Origin: CAYULW01 sp964445815
GTDB lineage: Bacteria > Bacteroidota > Bacteroidia > Flavobacteriales_E > Vicingaceae
DNA: 64,000 nt
Direction of reading: 5' to 3'
NCBI GenBank assembly: GCA_964445815.1
Contig: CAYULW010000009.1
Coordinates: 53,368-117,367, forward strand
A model generated the notes under the pieces. That model was not told the DNA's origin and did not search any database. It worked only from the letters and a program-made list of their open reading frames with translations. Position 1 is the stretch's first letter; each line of letters starts with the position of its first letter. Made by a program: the position numbers and the translations under genes. This document shows positions 1-7,368 of the stretch, one piece after another.

Positions 1-801
1 TAAATCAAATGCTTCTCGTAGAACTGTATCATACTTCTCAGTCGTATTTTCAGATTCTAAATCAATTAGTTCACGTCTCATGTTTAATACATTGAATAAA
101 GTATCTTCACTTAACTCTAAGATGAATCTATCTAATGGTTTTTTGGAATTATTCGAAAGAATCCACCTATTTCTGTTCAAAGTGAATGCGATAAAGTCGA
201 TAAATTGCATTAACTCATCAGATTCTGAATCCTTATAAGTAATTAAAGAGTTTTTACTGAAGTCATTAAGAATGCTGATTTCTTGTTCTGAGTTTGGTTT
301 TCTAAGTCCTGCGTCAACAAAAATCTCAATATTTGGTAGATAAGCTCTAAACTTTTCTTCGTGTCTAATTCTTACAAGTAGCAGCCAAAGACATAAATGA
401 GAGTTTTTACTAAAATCAAAGCCATACTTTTTATGTTTTCTAATATCCGTTAGTCTATTTCTAACCACATCATCATCAGTAAGAGATTGTATTAAAATTG
501 GACAATTATATCTTTTATATAAACCACTAAATACCTTGAAGATTCCTAGTCTTTTATTTAGATCTAATTTTTTGAAGTCTTTTTTTCCTGAATAAATATC
601 TACGAAATGAAACTCTTTAATATTAATGTTTAACTCTTTATTTATTAAACGCTTTGCGTATGTAATTGATTCGGCAATTTCCTCTCTTTCTTTGGGTGTC
701 AATATAACTGCCAAGTAACTTATTAAATCTCCGTTATCATATTTACTTTTTGATACTTGAGATGAACCAGTATCGTCAATATATATTGCTGAATTTTTCA
801 T
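1..801 (-). CDS. DUF3800 domain protein, partial (C-terminus beyond window edge)
   Basis: An open frame runs from an ATG at 801 down to base 1 without a stop (267 codons), so the C-terminus lies outside the window. The start reads MKNSAIYIDDTGS, and later segments IKEFHFVD, IEIFVDAG and SDELMQFIDFIAF match the pattern of DUF3800 proteins: an early Asp in a YIDxTG strand, a middle acidic/His segment, and a late D-E-L-Q-x-x-D-x-I-A-like helix. The family is predicted to have an RNase H-like nuclease fold and is often found in defence islands or mobile DNA. The biochemical role is not established, so nuclease function is inference. Codon use is strongly AT-rich. A perfect palindrome lies 18 bp upstream of the start. 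Confidence 0.75.
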   Translation of the reverse strand, partial: MKNSAIYIDDTGSSQVSKSKYDNGDLISYLAVILTPKEREEIAESITYAKRLINKELNINIKEFHFVDIYSGKKDFKKLDLNKRLGIFKVFSGLYKRYNCPILIQSLTDDDVVRNRLTDIRKHKKYGFDFSKNSHLCLWLLLVRIRHEEKFRAYLPNIEIFVDAGLRKPNSEQEISILNDFSKNSLITYKDSESDELMQFIDFIAFTLNRNRWILSNNSKKPLDRFILELSEDTLFNVLNMRRELIDLESENTTEKYDTVLREAFDL

Positions 802-819
802 GTAGTTGGTAACATCCGT

Positions 820-839
820 ATAAACGGAATTCCGTTTAT
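820..839. promoter_or_regulatory. 20-bp perfect palindrome upstream of the DUF3800 gene
   Basis: The sequence ATAAACGGAATTCCGTTTAT is its own reverse complement over 20 bp, centred on an EcoRI-like GAATTC. It lies 18 bp upstream of the ATG at 801 on the minus strand. A palindrome without a loop suits a dimeric repressor operator better than a terminator. It could also be an unrelated chance palindrome. Nothing else was recognised in the 840-1053 stretch before rpe. Confidence 0.4.
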
Positions 840-1053
840 TTCACTTATCGTTTAAATTTTTGTCTACTATTTATTTTTTAAAAGATGGATATGAGAAATA
901 AAAACTTACAAGCTCATTAAAATGCAAGTCGATGTTTGGTGTTAAGATCATGTTGGCTAATTTATTACTGCAAAGTAATCATTTTTAGCAAGACTTAGAA
1001 GCTTAAGAAAGCAGCCTTCATACCAAACCAATAGATTACAATAAAAGAAATGC

Positions 1054-1704
1054 TTAAATGCTTTTCAAGGCATTGCAGGTGGCAATCGGGTCTTCTGATT
1101 TAAACACAAAACTACCGGCTACTAAAACATCTGCTCCGGCATCTATCAGTTGCTTCGCATTTTTATCTGTCACACCTCCGTCTATTTCAATCAGTGCTTG
1201 GCTGTTTTTTTGTTCAATCAAGTTGTTTAGCTCTGCTACTTTTTGATAGGTGTTTTCGATGAAAGATTGTCCGCCAAAACCGGGATTGACTGACATGAGG
1301 CAGACCAGGTCAATGTCTTGAATAATTTCGGATAGCAAGTGAACGGGAGTATGCGGATTTAAAGCCACTCCGGCTTGAATGCCTTCCTTTTTGATGGCTT
1401 GTATGGTTCTGTGCAAATGGGTACAGGCTTCGTAATGCACCGTTAAAATGTCTGCGCCCACCCTTTTAAAATCAGAAATGTATCGATCAGGGTCTACAAT
1501 CATCAAATGCACATCAAAGGGTTTGGTGGAATGTTTTTTAATGGAAGAGATGACTGGCATTCCAAATGAGATGTTTGGAACAAAGACCCCATCCATGACA
1601 TCAATGTGATACCAATCCGCATTTGAATTTTCAATGATGTCACAAGCAGAAAGGAGATTTGAAAAATCCGCGGCTAAAATAGATGGTGCTACAATTGATG
1701 CCAT
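1054..1704 (-). CDS. rpe: Ribulose-phosphate 3-epimerase
   Basis: This 216-residue TIM-barrel enzyme interconverts ribulose 5-phosphate and xylulose 5-phosphate in the non-oxidative pentose phosphate pathway, in the cytoplasm. Family motifs are clear: APSILAADF at the N-terminus, WYHIDVMDGVFVPN (metal-binding His and catalytic Asp), VHLMI, MSVNPGFGGQ and EIDGG. Length is normal for the family. It lies 37 bp downstream of rpoD on the same strand, but a match to the -7 promoter element at 1715-1722 suggests it also has its own promoter. Assignment is secure. Confidence 0.97.
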   Translation of the reverse strand: MASIVAPSILAADFSNLLSACDIIENSNADWYHIDVMDGVFVPNISFGMPVISSIKKHSTKPFDVHLMIVDPDRYISDFKRVGADILTVHYEACTHLHRTIQAIKKEGIQAGVALNPHTPVHLLSEIIQDIDLVCLMSVNPGFGGQSFIENTYQKVAELNNLIEQKNSQALIEIDGGVTDKNAKQLIDAGADVLVAGSFVFKSEDPIATCNALKSI

Positions 1705-1714
1705 TGTTTTTTCA

Positions 1715-1722
1715 CAAAAGTA
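1715..1722 (-). promoter_or_regulatory. Candidate -7 promoter element of rpe
   Basis: The minus strand reads TACTTTTG, an exact match to the Bacteroidota sigma-A -7 element TAnnTTTG, 10 bp before the rpe ATG. A TTTG that could serve as the -33 element is on the same strand at 1748-1751, but its spacing of 25 bp is longer than usual. Confidence 0.4.
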
Positions 1723-1741
1723 GCTTTAATCGATGAATGAA

Positions 1742-2608
1742 TCAGCCCAAATAGGTTTTTAAAGTTTGGCATCTTCCGCTGACTTTTAAGCGGCGGACTG
1801 CCTTTTCTTTTATTTGTCGAACACGCTCTCTGGTCAAGTCAAAGTAATCTCCAATTTCCTCCAGACTGTATTGTCTCTTTCCACTTAAGCCAAAGAACAT
1901 GCGAATGACTTCTGCTTCTCTTGCCGGAATACCTCTAAGCGTACTCTCAATCTCTTTACTTAAGGATTCATGAATCAAGCGTTTGTCAGGATCGGGGAGA
2001 TCATCATTGGTCAACAGGTCGTACATGTTGCTGCTGTCTTCATCCGTAGATAAAGGGGCATCCATAGATACGTGTCGCTTGTTGTTTTTCATGGAGGCTT
2101 TCACTTCGGAAAGCGACAAGTCCATCAGCTCAGCAATTTCATGATCCTGAGGCTCTCTTTCATACTTCTGCTCCAGTTCGTTGAAGGTTTTTCTCACCTT
2201 ATTGATTGTACCAATCTTATTGAGAGGCAATCTTACAATTCGAGATTGTTCTGCAAGAGCCTGTAGTATACTCTGGCGAATCCACCATACGGCATAGGAA
2301 ATGAATTTGAACCCTCTTGTTTCATCAAAACGCTGAGCCGCTTTGATGAGTCCAAGATTTCCTTCATTAATCAGGTCAGGCAGACTTAGTCCCTGATTCT
2401 GATATTGTTTCGCAACGGAAACCACAAAACGAAGATTGGCTTTGGTTAATTTTTCCAAAGCTCTGGAATCTCCATCTTTAATGCGTCTTGCGAGTTCAAC
2501 TTCTTCTTCTGCTGTGATCAGGTCAACTCTTCCGATTTCATGAAGGTAGCGATCTAAGGAAATAGTTTGCCGGTTGGTGATGCTCTTACTAATTTTTAGC
2601 TGTCTCAT
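1742..2608 (-). CDS. rpoD: RNA polymerase primary sigma factor RpoD (Bacteroidota type)
   Basis: This 288-residue sigma-70 factor is the housekeeping sigma of the phylum and lacks the long region 1.1 and non-conserved region of proteobacterial RpoD. Visible parts are region 1.2 (DRYLHEIGRVDLI), region 2 with DLINEGNLGLIKAA and the YAVWWIRQSI helix that binds the -10/-7 element, region 3 around residues 125-180, and region 4 with an HTH (LEEIGDYFDLTRERVRQIKEKA). The C-terminus ends in LKTYLG as in relatives. It should direct transcription from the TAnnTTTG elements noted in this window. Confidence 0.96.
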   Translation of the reverse strand: MRQLKISKSITNRQTISLDRYLHEIGRVDLITAEEEVELARRIKDGDSRALEKLTKANLRFVVSVAKQYQNQGLSLPDLINEGNLGLIKAAQRFDETRGFKFISYAVWWIRQSILQALAEQSRIVRLPLNKIGTINKVRKTFNELEQKYEREPQDHEIAELMDLSLSEVKASMKNNKRHVSMDAPLSTDEDSSNMYDLLTNDDLPDPDKRLIHESLSKEIESTLRGIPAREAEVIRMFFGLSGKRQYSLEEIGDYFDLTRERVRQIKEKAVRRLKVSGRCQTLKTYLG

Positions 2609-2740
2609 CCCTGATAGTATTAATTGGTTAGTATAAAGACTTTACTTAATTGGTAGATAAGTCCTTTTAAAAATACCCAGAAATCAGAGTGAAATGTTAA
2701 AAAGTGTTAGATAAGATTCTTATTTAGAATGGTTTTAAAT

Positions 2741-2773
2741 AAAAAAAGCCCTGAAGATTTTCTTCAAGGCTTT
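2741..2773 (-). terminator. Rho-independent terminator of pnp
   Basis: On the minus strand a 13-bp stem (plus-strand arms 2745-2757 and 2761-2773, one G-U pair, 3-base loop) is followed by a run of seven T. It lies 25 bp after the pnp stop codon and separates pnp from rpoD. Confidence 0.85.
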
Positions 2774-2797
2774 AAGTTTTAGCATTTTATTCGGCTG

Positions 2798-4939
2798 CTA
2801 TGCTTCTGTTTTTGCTTCCGGTTTAGGTAAGAGTACCTTCCTTGACAATTTTAGCTTCTTGGTTTTAGGATCAATGGCCACTAATTTGACATCTAGCATA
2901 TCGCCTTCTTTCAATTCATCTGAAACGTTCTCAATTCTTTTGTGATCGATTTCGGAGATGTGTAATAATCCGTCTTGACCCGGTAAGATCTCAATAAACG
3001 CACCAAAAGACACAATAGACTTTACTTTACCTTTATAAGTTTCACCAACCTCAGGTACTGCTGTAATGGCCTTAATTCTTGCTACTGCAGCATCAGAACC
3101 TTCCTTGTCTGTAGATACAATGTCTATAACGCCAACATTATCGATCTCTTCAAGTACGATGGTTGTCCCTGTTTCTTCTTGAATGGTTTGAATGATCTTT
3201 CCACCAGGTCCGATTACCGCTCCAATCATGTCTTTAGGAATGGTCATCTGAACGATTCGAGGAACATTCGGTTTGTAATCCTCTCTAGGTTGTTCAATGG
3301 TTTTGTTCATTTCACCTAAGATGTGCAATCTTCCTTCTTTTGCTTGATTTAAGGCTTCCTGTAAAACCTCGAAAGACAATCCACTGATTTTAATATCCAT
3401 CTGGCATGCGGTGATTCCATCTTTAGTACCGGTGACTTTAAAGTCCATATCACCTAGATGATCTTCATCTCCAAGTATATCAGAAAGTACCACGTAATTG
3501 CCGTTCTCGCCGCTTATTAAGCCCATGGCGATACCTGAAACGGGTTTCTTTAGTTTTAGACCTGCATCCATCAATGCTAAAGAACCTCCGCATACGGAAG
3601 CCATTGATGAAGATCCATTTGATTCGAGGATATCAGAAACAACTCTTACAGTGTAAGGATTATCTTCTCCCGTTGGAATCATTGGTTTCAATGCTCTCAT
3701 GGCTAAGTTACCGTGTCCGATTTCTCTTCTACCCGGCCCTCTGTTTGGACGCGCTTCTCCTGTTGAAAATGAAGGGAAATTATAATGTAGTATGAATTTT
3801 TCAGAATCGGTGATTAAAGCACGATCTACTTTTTGCTCATCCATCTTGCTTCCTAAAGTGACTGAAACCAAAGACTGTGTTTCTCCTCTTGTAAAAACGG
3901 CTGATCCATGTGAACCGGGCAAGTAATCAATTTCAGACCAGATGTTTCTGATTTCATTCATTTTTCGTCCGTCTAGTCTGATCTTTTCAGTCAACATGCA
4001 ATTTCTAACGGCTTCTTTCTGAACTTTTCCATAGTATTGTTTGATTAAGAAGCTATTTTCTTTCGCGTAGTCTTCTTCTAAGCTGGCGATAAAATCTTCT
4101 TTAATGGCACCAAAATCAGCAGCTCTTTGATACTTGTCATTGGTTCCTTTTTTGGCGACTTCATAACATCTTTCATAGGCGAAGTCTTTGATTTGTTGCA
4201 ATAAAGCTTCATCACTCTTCTCGTGATCGTACTCTCTTTTTGTTGCTGCTTTTGCAACTTGTGCTGCCAAATCATTTTGTGCCTGACACTGTGTTCTTAT
4301 TGCTTCGTGAGCCACTTTAATGGCTTCTAACATTTCAGCTTCTGAAACCTCGAGCATTTCTCCCTCTACCATAACAACACTATCCATGGTACCGGCAACC
4401 ATTAAGTCGATGTCGGCATTCGGCAATGCATCAAGATTGGGATTAATGGCCCACTGACCATTGATTCTTGCAACTCTTACTTCTGATGTCGCTTCTTTGA
4501 AAGGAACATCTGAAACCATAATTGCTGCAGAGGCAGCCAAACAGGCTAATGAATCAGTAGCTACATTCTCTTCTCCTGAGATGAGAGAAATGGTAACAAT
4601 CGTACTGGCATGAAAATCATCAGGGAAAAGAGGTCTTAATGCCCTGTCTACTAATCTGGAAATAAGAACCTCACCATCAGAAGGTCTGTTTTCTCTTTTC
4701 AAAAAACCACCGGGGAATCTCCCTACCGCAGAGAACTTTTCTCTATAATCTACCATTAGAGGTAAGAAGTCTACATCCTCACCTGCTGTTTGCTCTGCAA
4801 CTACTGTTGCCAGAAGCATTGTGTTATCCATTTTTAAGACGACAGAGCCGTCTGCTTGTTTTGCTAGCTTACCTGTTTCTAAGCTAATCTCCCTGCCATC
4901 AGGAAGTGTCATTGTCTGTGTAATTGCTTGTTGTGACAT
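2798..4939 (-). CDS. pnp: Polynucleotide phosphorylase
   Basis: This 713-residue enzyme degrades RNA phosphorolytically from the 3' end. Two RNase PH domains fill the first 550 residues (GRFPGGFLKREN and the SDxL-type stretch VVSDILESNGSSSMASVCGG), followed by a KH domain (IGPGGKIIQTIQEETG, about 575-630) and an S1 domain (GKVKSIVSFGAFIEILPGQDGLLHISEI, split here only for description, about 640-700). Length and domain order are standard. It follows rpsO, the classical rpsO-pnp order, with a GC-rich hairpin between them and a strong terminator after it. Confidence 0.97.
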   Translation of the reverse strand: MSQQAITQTMTLPDGREISLETGKLAKQADGSVVLKMDNTMLLATVVAEQTAGEDVDFLPLMVDYREKFSAVGRFPGGFLKRENRPSDGEVLISRLVDRALRPLFPDDFHASTIVTISLISGEENVATDSLACLAASAAIMVSDVPFKEATSEVRVARINGQWAINPNLDALPNADIDLMVAGTMDSVVMVEGEMLEVSEAEMLEAIKVAHEAIRTQCQAQNDLAAQVAKAATKREYDHEKSDEALLQQIKDFAYERCYEVAKKGTNDKYQRAADFGAIKEDFIASLEEDYAKENSFLIKQYYGKVQKEAVRNCMLTEKIRLDGRKMNEIRNIWSEIDYLPGSHGSAVFTRGETQSLVSVTLGSKMDEQKVDRALITDSEKFILHYNFPSFSTGEARPNRGPGRREIGHGNLAMRALKPMIPTGEDNPYTVRVVSDILESNGSSSMASVCGGSLALMDAGLKLKKPVSGIAMGLISGENGNYVVLSDILGDEDHLGDMDFKVTGTKDGITACQMDIKISGLSFEVLQEALNQAKEGRLHILGEMNKTIEQPREDYKPNVPRIVQMTIPKDMIGAVIGPGGKIIQTIQEETGTTIVLEEIDNVGVIDIVSTDKEGSDAAVARIKAITAVPEVGETYKGKVKSIVSFGAFIEILPGQDGLLHISEIDHKRIENVSDELKEGDMLDVKLVAIDPKTKKLKLSRKVLLPKPEAKTEA

Positions 4940-4970
4940 TTTATATATTTAATCTATGTTCTTTTAATAG

Positions 4971-5002
4971 AAAAGGGGGACGTGTTTCAATGCCCCCCTT
5001 TT
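4971..5002 (-). terminator. Hairpin between rpsO and pnp (attenuator or processing site)
   Basis: Plus-strand arms 4971-4979 (AAAAGGGGG) and 4994-5002 (CCCCCTTTT) pair perfectly around a 14-base loop. On the minus strand the stem ends in TTTTC, so it could act as a partial terminator after rpsO or as a processing hairpin ahead of pnp. In E. coli the rpsO-pnp gap holds a terminator and an RNase III-cleaved hairpin; a comparable role here is inference. Confidence 0.55.
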
Positions 5003-5039
5003 TGAAATTTTTAATTTTTTGTGATATGTTGCTCGAACA

Positions 5040-5309
5040 TTATTTTCTGATGCCCAAGTCTTTTATCAGCTCTCTATATTTTACAATATCCTTAGCTTTT
5101 AAGTAATCCAATAATTTTCTTCTTTTTCCAACTAATCTTACCAAAGACTTTTCTGTATTAAAATCTTTTTTGTTTGATTTTAAGTGAGAGGTAAGATGGT
5201 TGATACGCTCAGTAAATAAAGCAACTTGCCCTTCTGTAGAACCTGTATCGTTTTTGCCTTGACCGTACTTTTCAAAAATAGCTTGTTTCTTTTCAGTTGT
5301 AAGCTCCAT
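5040..5309 (-). CDS. rpsO: 30S ribosomal protein S15
   Basis: This 89-residue protein binds 16S rRNA early in small-subunit assembly. The family signature is seen in the middle of the protein (TGSTEGQVALFTERINHLT, with LVGKRRKLLDYL further on), and the length is typical. It precedes pnp on the same strand. The start ATG at 5309 lies 24 bp after an exact TAnnTTTG element. Confidence 0.97.
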   Translation of the reverse strand: MELTTEKKQAIFEKYGQGKNDTGSTEGQVALFTERINHLTSHLKSNKKDFNTEKSLVRLVGKRRKLLDYLKAKDIVKYRELIKDLGIRK

Positions 5310-5333
5310 ATCTTCTTCTAAATTTTAAGGGCG

Positions 5334-5341
5334 CAAATGTA
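5334..5341 (-). promoter_or_regulatory. Candidate -7 promoter element of rpsO
   Basis: The minus strand reads TACATTTG, an exact TAnnTTTG match 24 bp before the rpsO ATG and just after the accD stop codon. No convincing TTG was seen at the expected -33 distance. Confidence 0.45.
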
Positions 5342-5346
5342 AAAAT

Positions 5347-6210
5347 TTATTCTGTAATATCATTTGCTTTTTGTAAGATTCTTAAGACTTGACTGATTTT
5401 ATGCTTCAGATTCTTTCGTTCGACAATAAAATCTAGGAAGCCGTGCTCTAAAAGAAACTCGGATCTTTGGAATCCTTCGGGTAAGTCTTTTCCTATTGTT
5501 TCTTTCACAACCCTTGGTCCTGCAAAACCAATTAAGGCATTTGGTTCAGCAAAATTTAAATCTCCAAGCATCGCAAAAGATGCTGTTACACCTCCGGTTG
5601 TCGGATCGGTTAAAAATGAAAGATAGGGAAGTTTGGCTTCAGACAACTGGGTTAACTTGGCTGATGTTTTGGCCATCTGCATTAAAGAAAAAGCAGCCTC
5701 CATCATTCTGGCACCTCCCGATTTAGAGATCATCATAAAGGCCATGTTGTTTTTTACACAATAATCAATGGCCCTTGCTATTTTTTCTCCAACTACTGAA
5801 CCCATCGAGCCACCAATAAAGTTAAAGTCCATTGCTGCGACCATCAATTTTTGTCCTTCTACGAGTCCATGTGCAGTTCTTACTGCATCTTTTAAACGCG
5901 TTTTTTCTTGAGTTGCTTTGACTCTATCCGTGTATTTTTTGGTGTCCTTAAATGTAAGAGGGTCGGCAGAGGAGAGGTTTTTATTAATCTCAGAATACTT
6001 GCCGTCATCAAACAGGATATTAAAATAAGCTTCTGAGCCTATTCGGTCATGATGACCACACTCTTCACATACACTGAGATTGTCTAAATGATCTTCTTGG
6101 GGAACTACTGTATTACAGTTTGGACATTTATACCAAAGTCCCTCAGGGGTTTCCTTCTTATCTTGAGTAGGGGTTAATATCCCTTCTTTTATTCTCTTAA
6201 ACCATCCCAT
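5347..6210 (-). CDS. accD: Acetyl-CoA carboxylase carboxyltransferase subunit beta
   Basis: This 287-residue subunit, with AccA, transfers the carboxyl group from biotin to acetyl-CoA to make malonyl-CoA for fatty acid synthesis. The N-terminal four-cysteine zinc ribbon is complete (Cys29, Cys32, Cys48, Cys51). The crotonase-like core carries SKSGGARMMEAAFSLMQMAK and TDPTTGGVTASFAMLGD. Length is standard. It sits between the class I aldolase and rpsO on the same strand, 18 bp after the aldolase start region ends. Confidence 0.97.
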   Translation of the reverse strand: MGWFKRIKEGILTPTQDKKETPEGLWYKCPNCNTVVPQEDHLDNLSVCEECGHHDRIGSEAYFNILFDDGKYSEINKNLSSADPLTFKDTKKYTDRVKATQEKTRLKDAVRTAHGLVEGQKLMVAAMDFNFIGGSMGSVVGEKIARAIDYCVKNNMAFMMISKSGGARMMEAAFSLMQMAKTSAKLTQLSEAKLPYLSFLTDPTTGGVTASFAMLGDLNFAEPNALIGFAGPRVVKETIGKDLPEGFQRSEFLLEHGFLDFIVERKNLKHKISQVLRILQKANDITE

Positions 6211-6228
6211 TTTATCAGGATATTTCGA

Positions 6229-7287
6229 TTAACAAATGCTAATTTCTTCTGCAAGATAAACATCTTGAATGGCATTTAATAATTCCACTCCTTCATGCAT
6301 CGGTTTTTGGAAAGCCTTTCTTCCTGAAATTAAACCGTGACCACCGGCTCTTTTGTTCACAACGGCTGTTGTTACAGCATCTGCTAAGTCGGTTGCACCT
6401 GCTGATGCTCCACCTGAATTGATCAAACCTGATCTACCCATGTAACAGTTAGCGACTTGATAACGGCATAAATCAATCGGATGATCACTGCTCAGTTCTG
6501 AATATACCTTGTCATGTGTTTTTCCAAAGCCAATGGCTTTATATCCACCATTCAATGTAGGTAGTTTTTGTTTGATAATGTCTGCTTGTATGGTTACGCC
6601 TAAGTGATTGGCTTGAGCTGTAATGTCTGTAGCGGTATGGTAATCTTTGCCATCTTTTTTGAAATCGCTATTTCTTAAATAACACCACAAAATGGTAGCC
6701 ATGCCTAATTCATGTGCTCTTTCAAATGCTTCTGCTATTTCAATGATTTGGCGATTGCTGTCGTCAGAACCAAAATAAATGGTAGCTCCAACAGCTGTGG
6801 CACCTAAGTTCCATGCTTCATCAACCGAGCCAAAAGAGATTTGAGAAAAGGTATTCGGGTAAGTTAAGAGTTCATTGTGATTTAACTTTACAATGAAAGG
6901 AATTTTATGTGCATATTTCCTTGATACTGAAGCAAGTACTCCAAAAGTAGAAGCGACAGCATTACAGCCGCCTTCAACCGCCAACTTAACAATATTTTCG
7001 GGGTCAAAATAAATAGGGTTTGGAGCAAATGAAGCTCCTGCGGAATGTTCAATGCCTTGATCTACGGGTAGGATTGATACGTAACCTGTATTTGCCAGTC
7101 TTCCTGTTCCATAAATGGACTGAAGACTTCTTAAAACTTGTGGAGACCTGTTAGAGTCTTTGAAAACTCTATCAATAAAGTCCGATCCCGGTAAATGCAA
7201 TAAGTCTTTTGAGATGGTTTTGCATTCATGATTAAGCAGTAGGTCTCTTTCTGACCCGAGTAGTTCTTCTATCTTATTCAATGACAT
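6229..7287 (-). CDS. fbaB: Class I fructose-bisphosphate aldolase (DhnA/FbaB type)
   Basis: This aldolase of the archaeal/DhnA type cleaves or forms fructose 1,6-bisphosphate through a Schiff-base lysine. Seen are SILPVDQGIEHS, IPFIVKLNHNELL, ATAVGATIYFGS and NSGGASAGATDLADAV. I chose the ATG at 7287 (MSLNKIEELLG, 352 residues). An in-frame TTG at 7317 would add ten residues, but it overlaps an exact -7 promoter element at 7315-7322, so it would lie upstream of the transcript. The exact Schiff-base lysine was not assigned. Confidence 0.93.
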   Translation of the reverse strand: MSLNKIEELLGSERDLLLNHECKTISKDLLHLPGSDFIDRVFKDSNRSPQVLRSLQSIYGTGRLANTGYVSILPVDQGIEHSAGASFAPNPIYFDPENIVKLAVEGGCNAVASTFGVLASVSRKYAHKIPFIVKLNHNELLTYPNTFSQISFGSVDEAWNLGATAVGATIYFGSDDSNRQIIEIAEAFERAHELGMATILWCYLRNSDFKKDGKDYHTATDITAQANHLGVTIQADIIKQKLPTLNGGYKAIGFGKTHDKVYSELSSDHPIDLCRYQVANCYMGRSGLINSGGASAGATDLADAVTTAVVNKRAGGHGLISGRKAFQKPMHEGVELLNAIQDVYLAEEISIC

Positions 7288-7314
7288 AAAGTATTGCTTG
7301 AAAAAATTGAGCGG

Positions 7315-7350
7315 CAAAGCTAACTAAATAAACTAAGTCTATAAAGCAAA
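7315..7350 (-). promoter_or_regulatory. Candidate promoter of the class I aldolase gene
   Basis: The minus strand has TAGCTTTG (7315-7322), an exact TAnnTTTG, preceded 24 bp upstream by TTTG (7347-7350) as a possible -33 element. The distance from the -7 element to the chosen ATG is 27 bp. Confidence 0.45.
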
Positions 7351-7368
7351 TAAAGTATTTTCACAACC

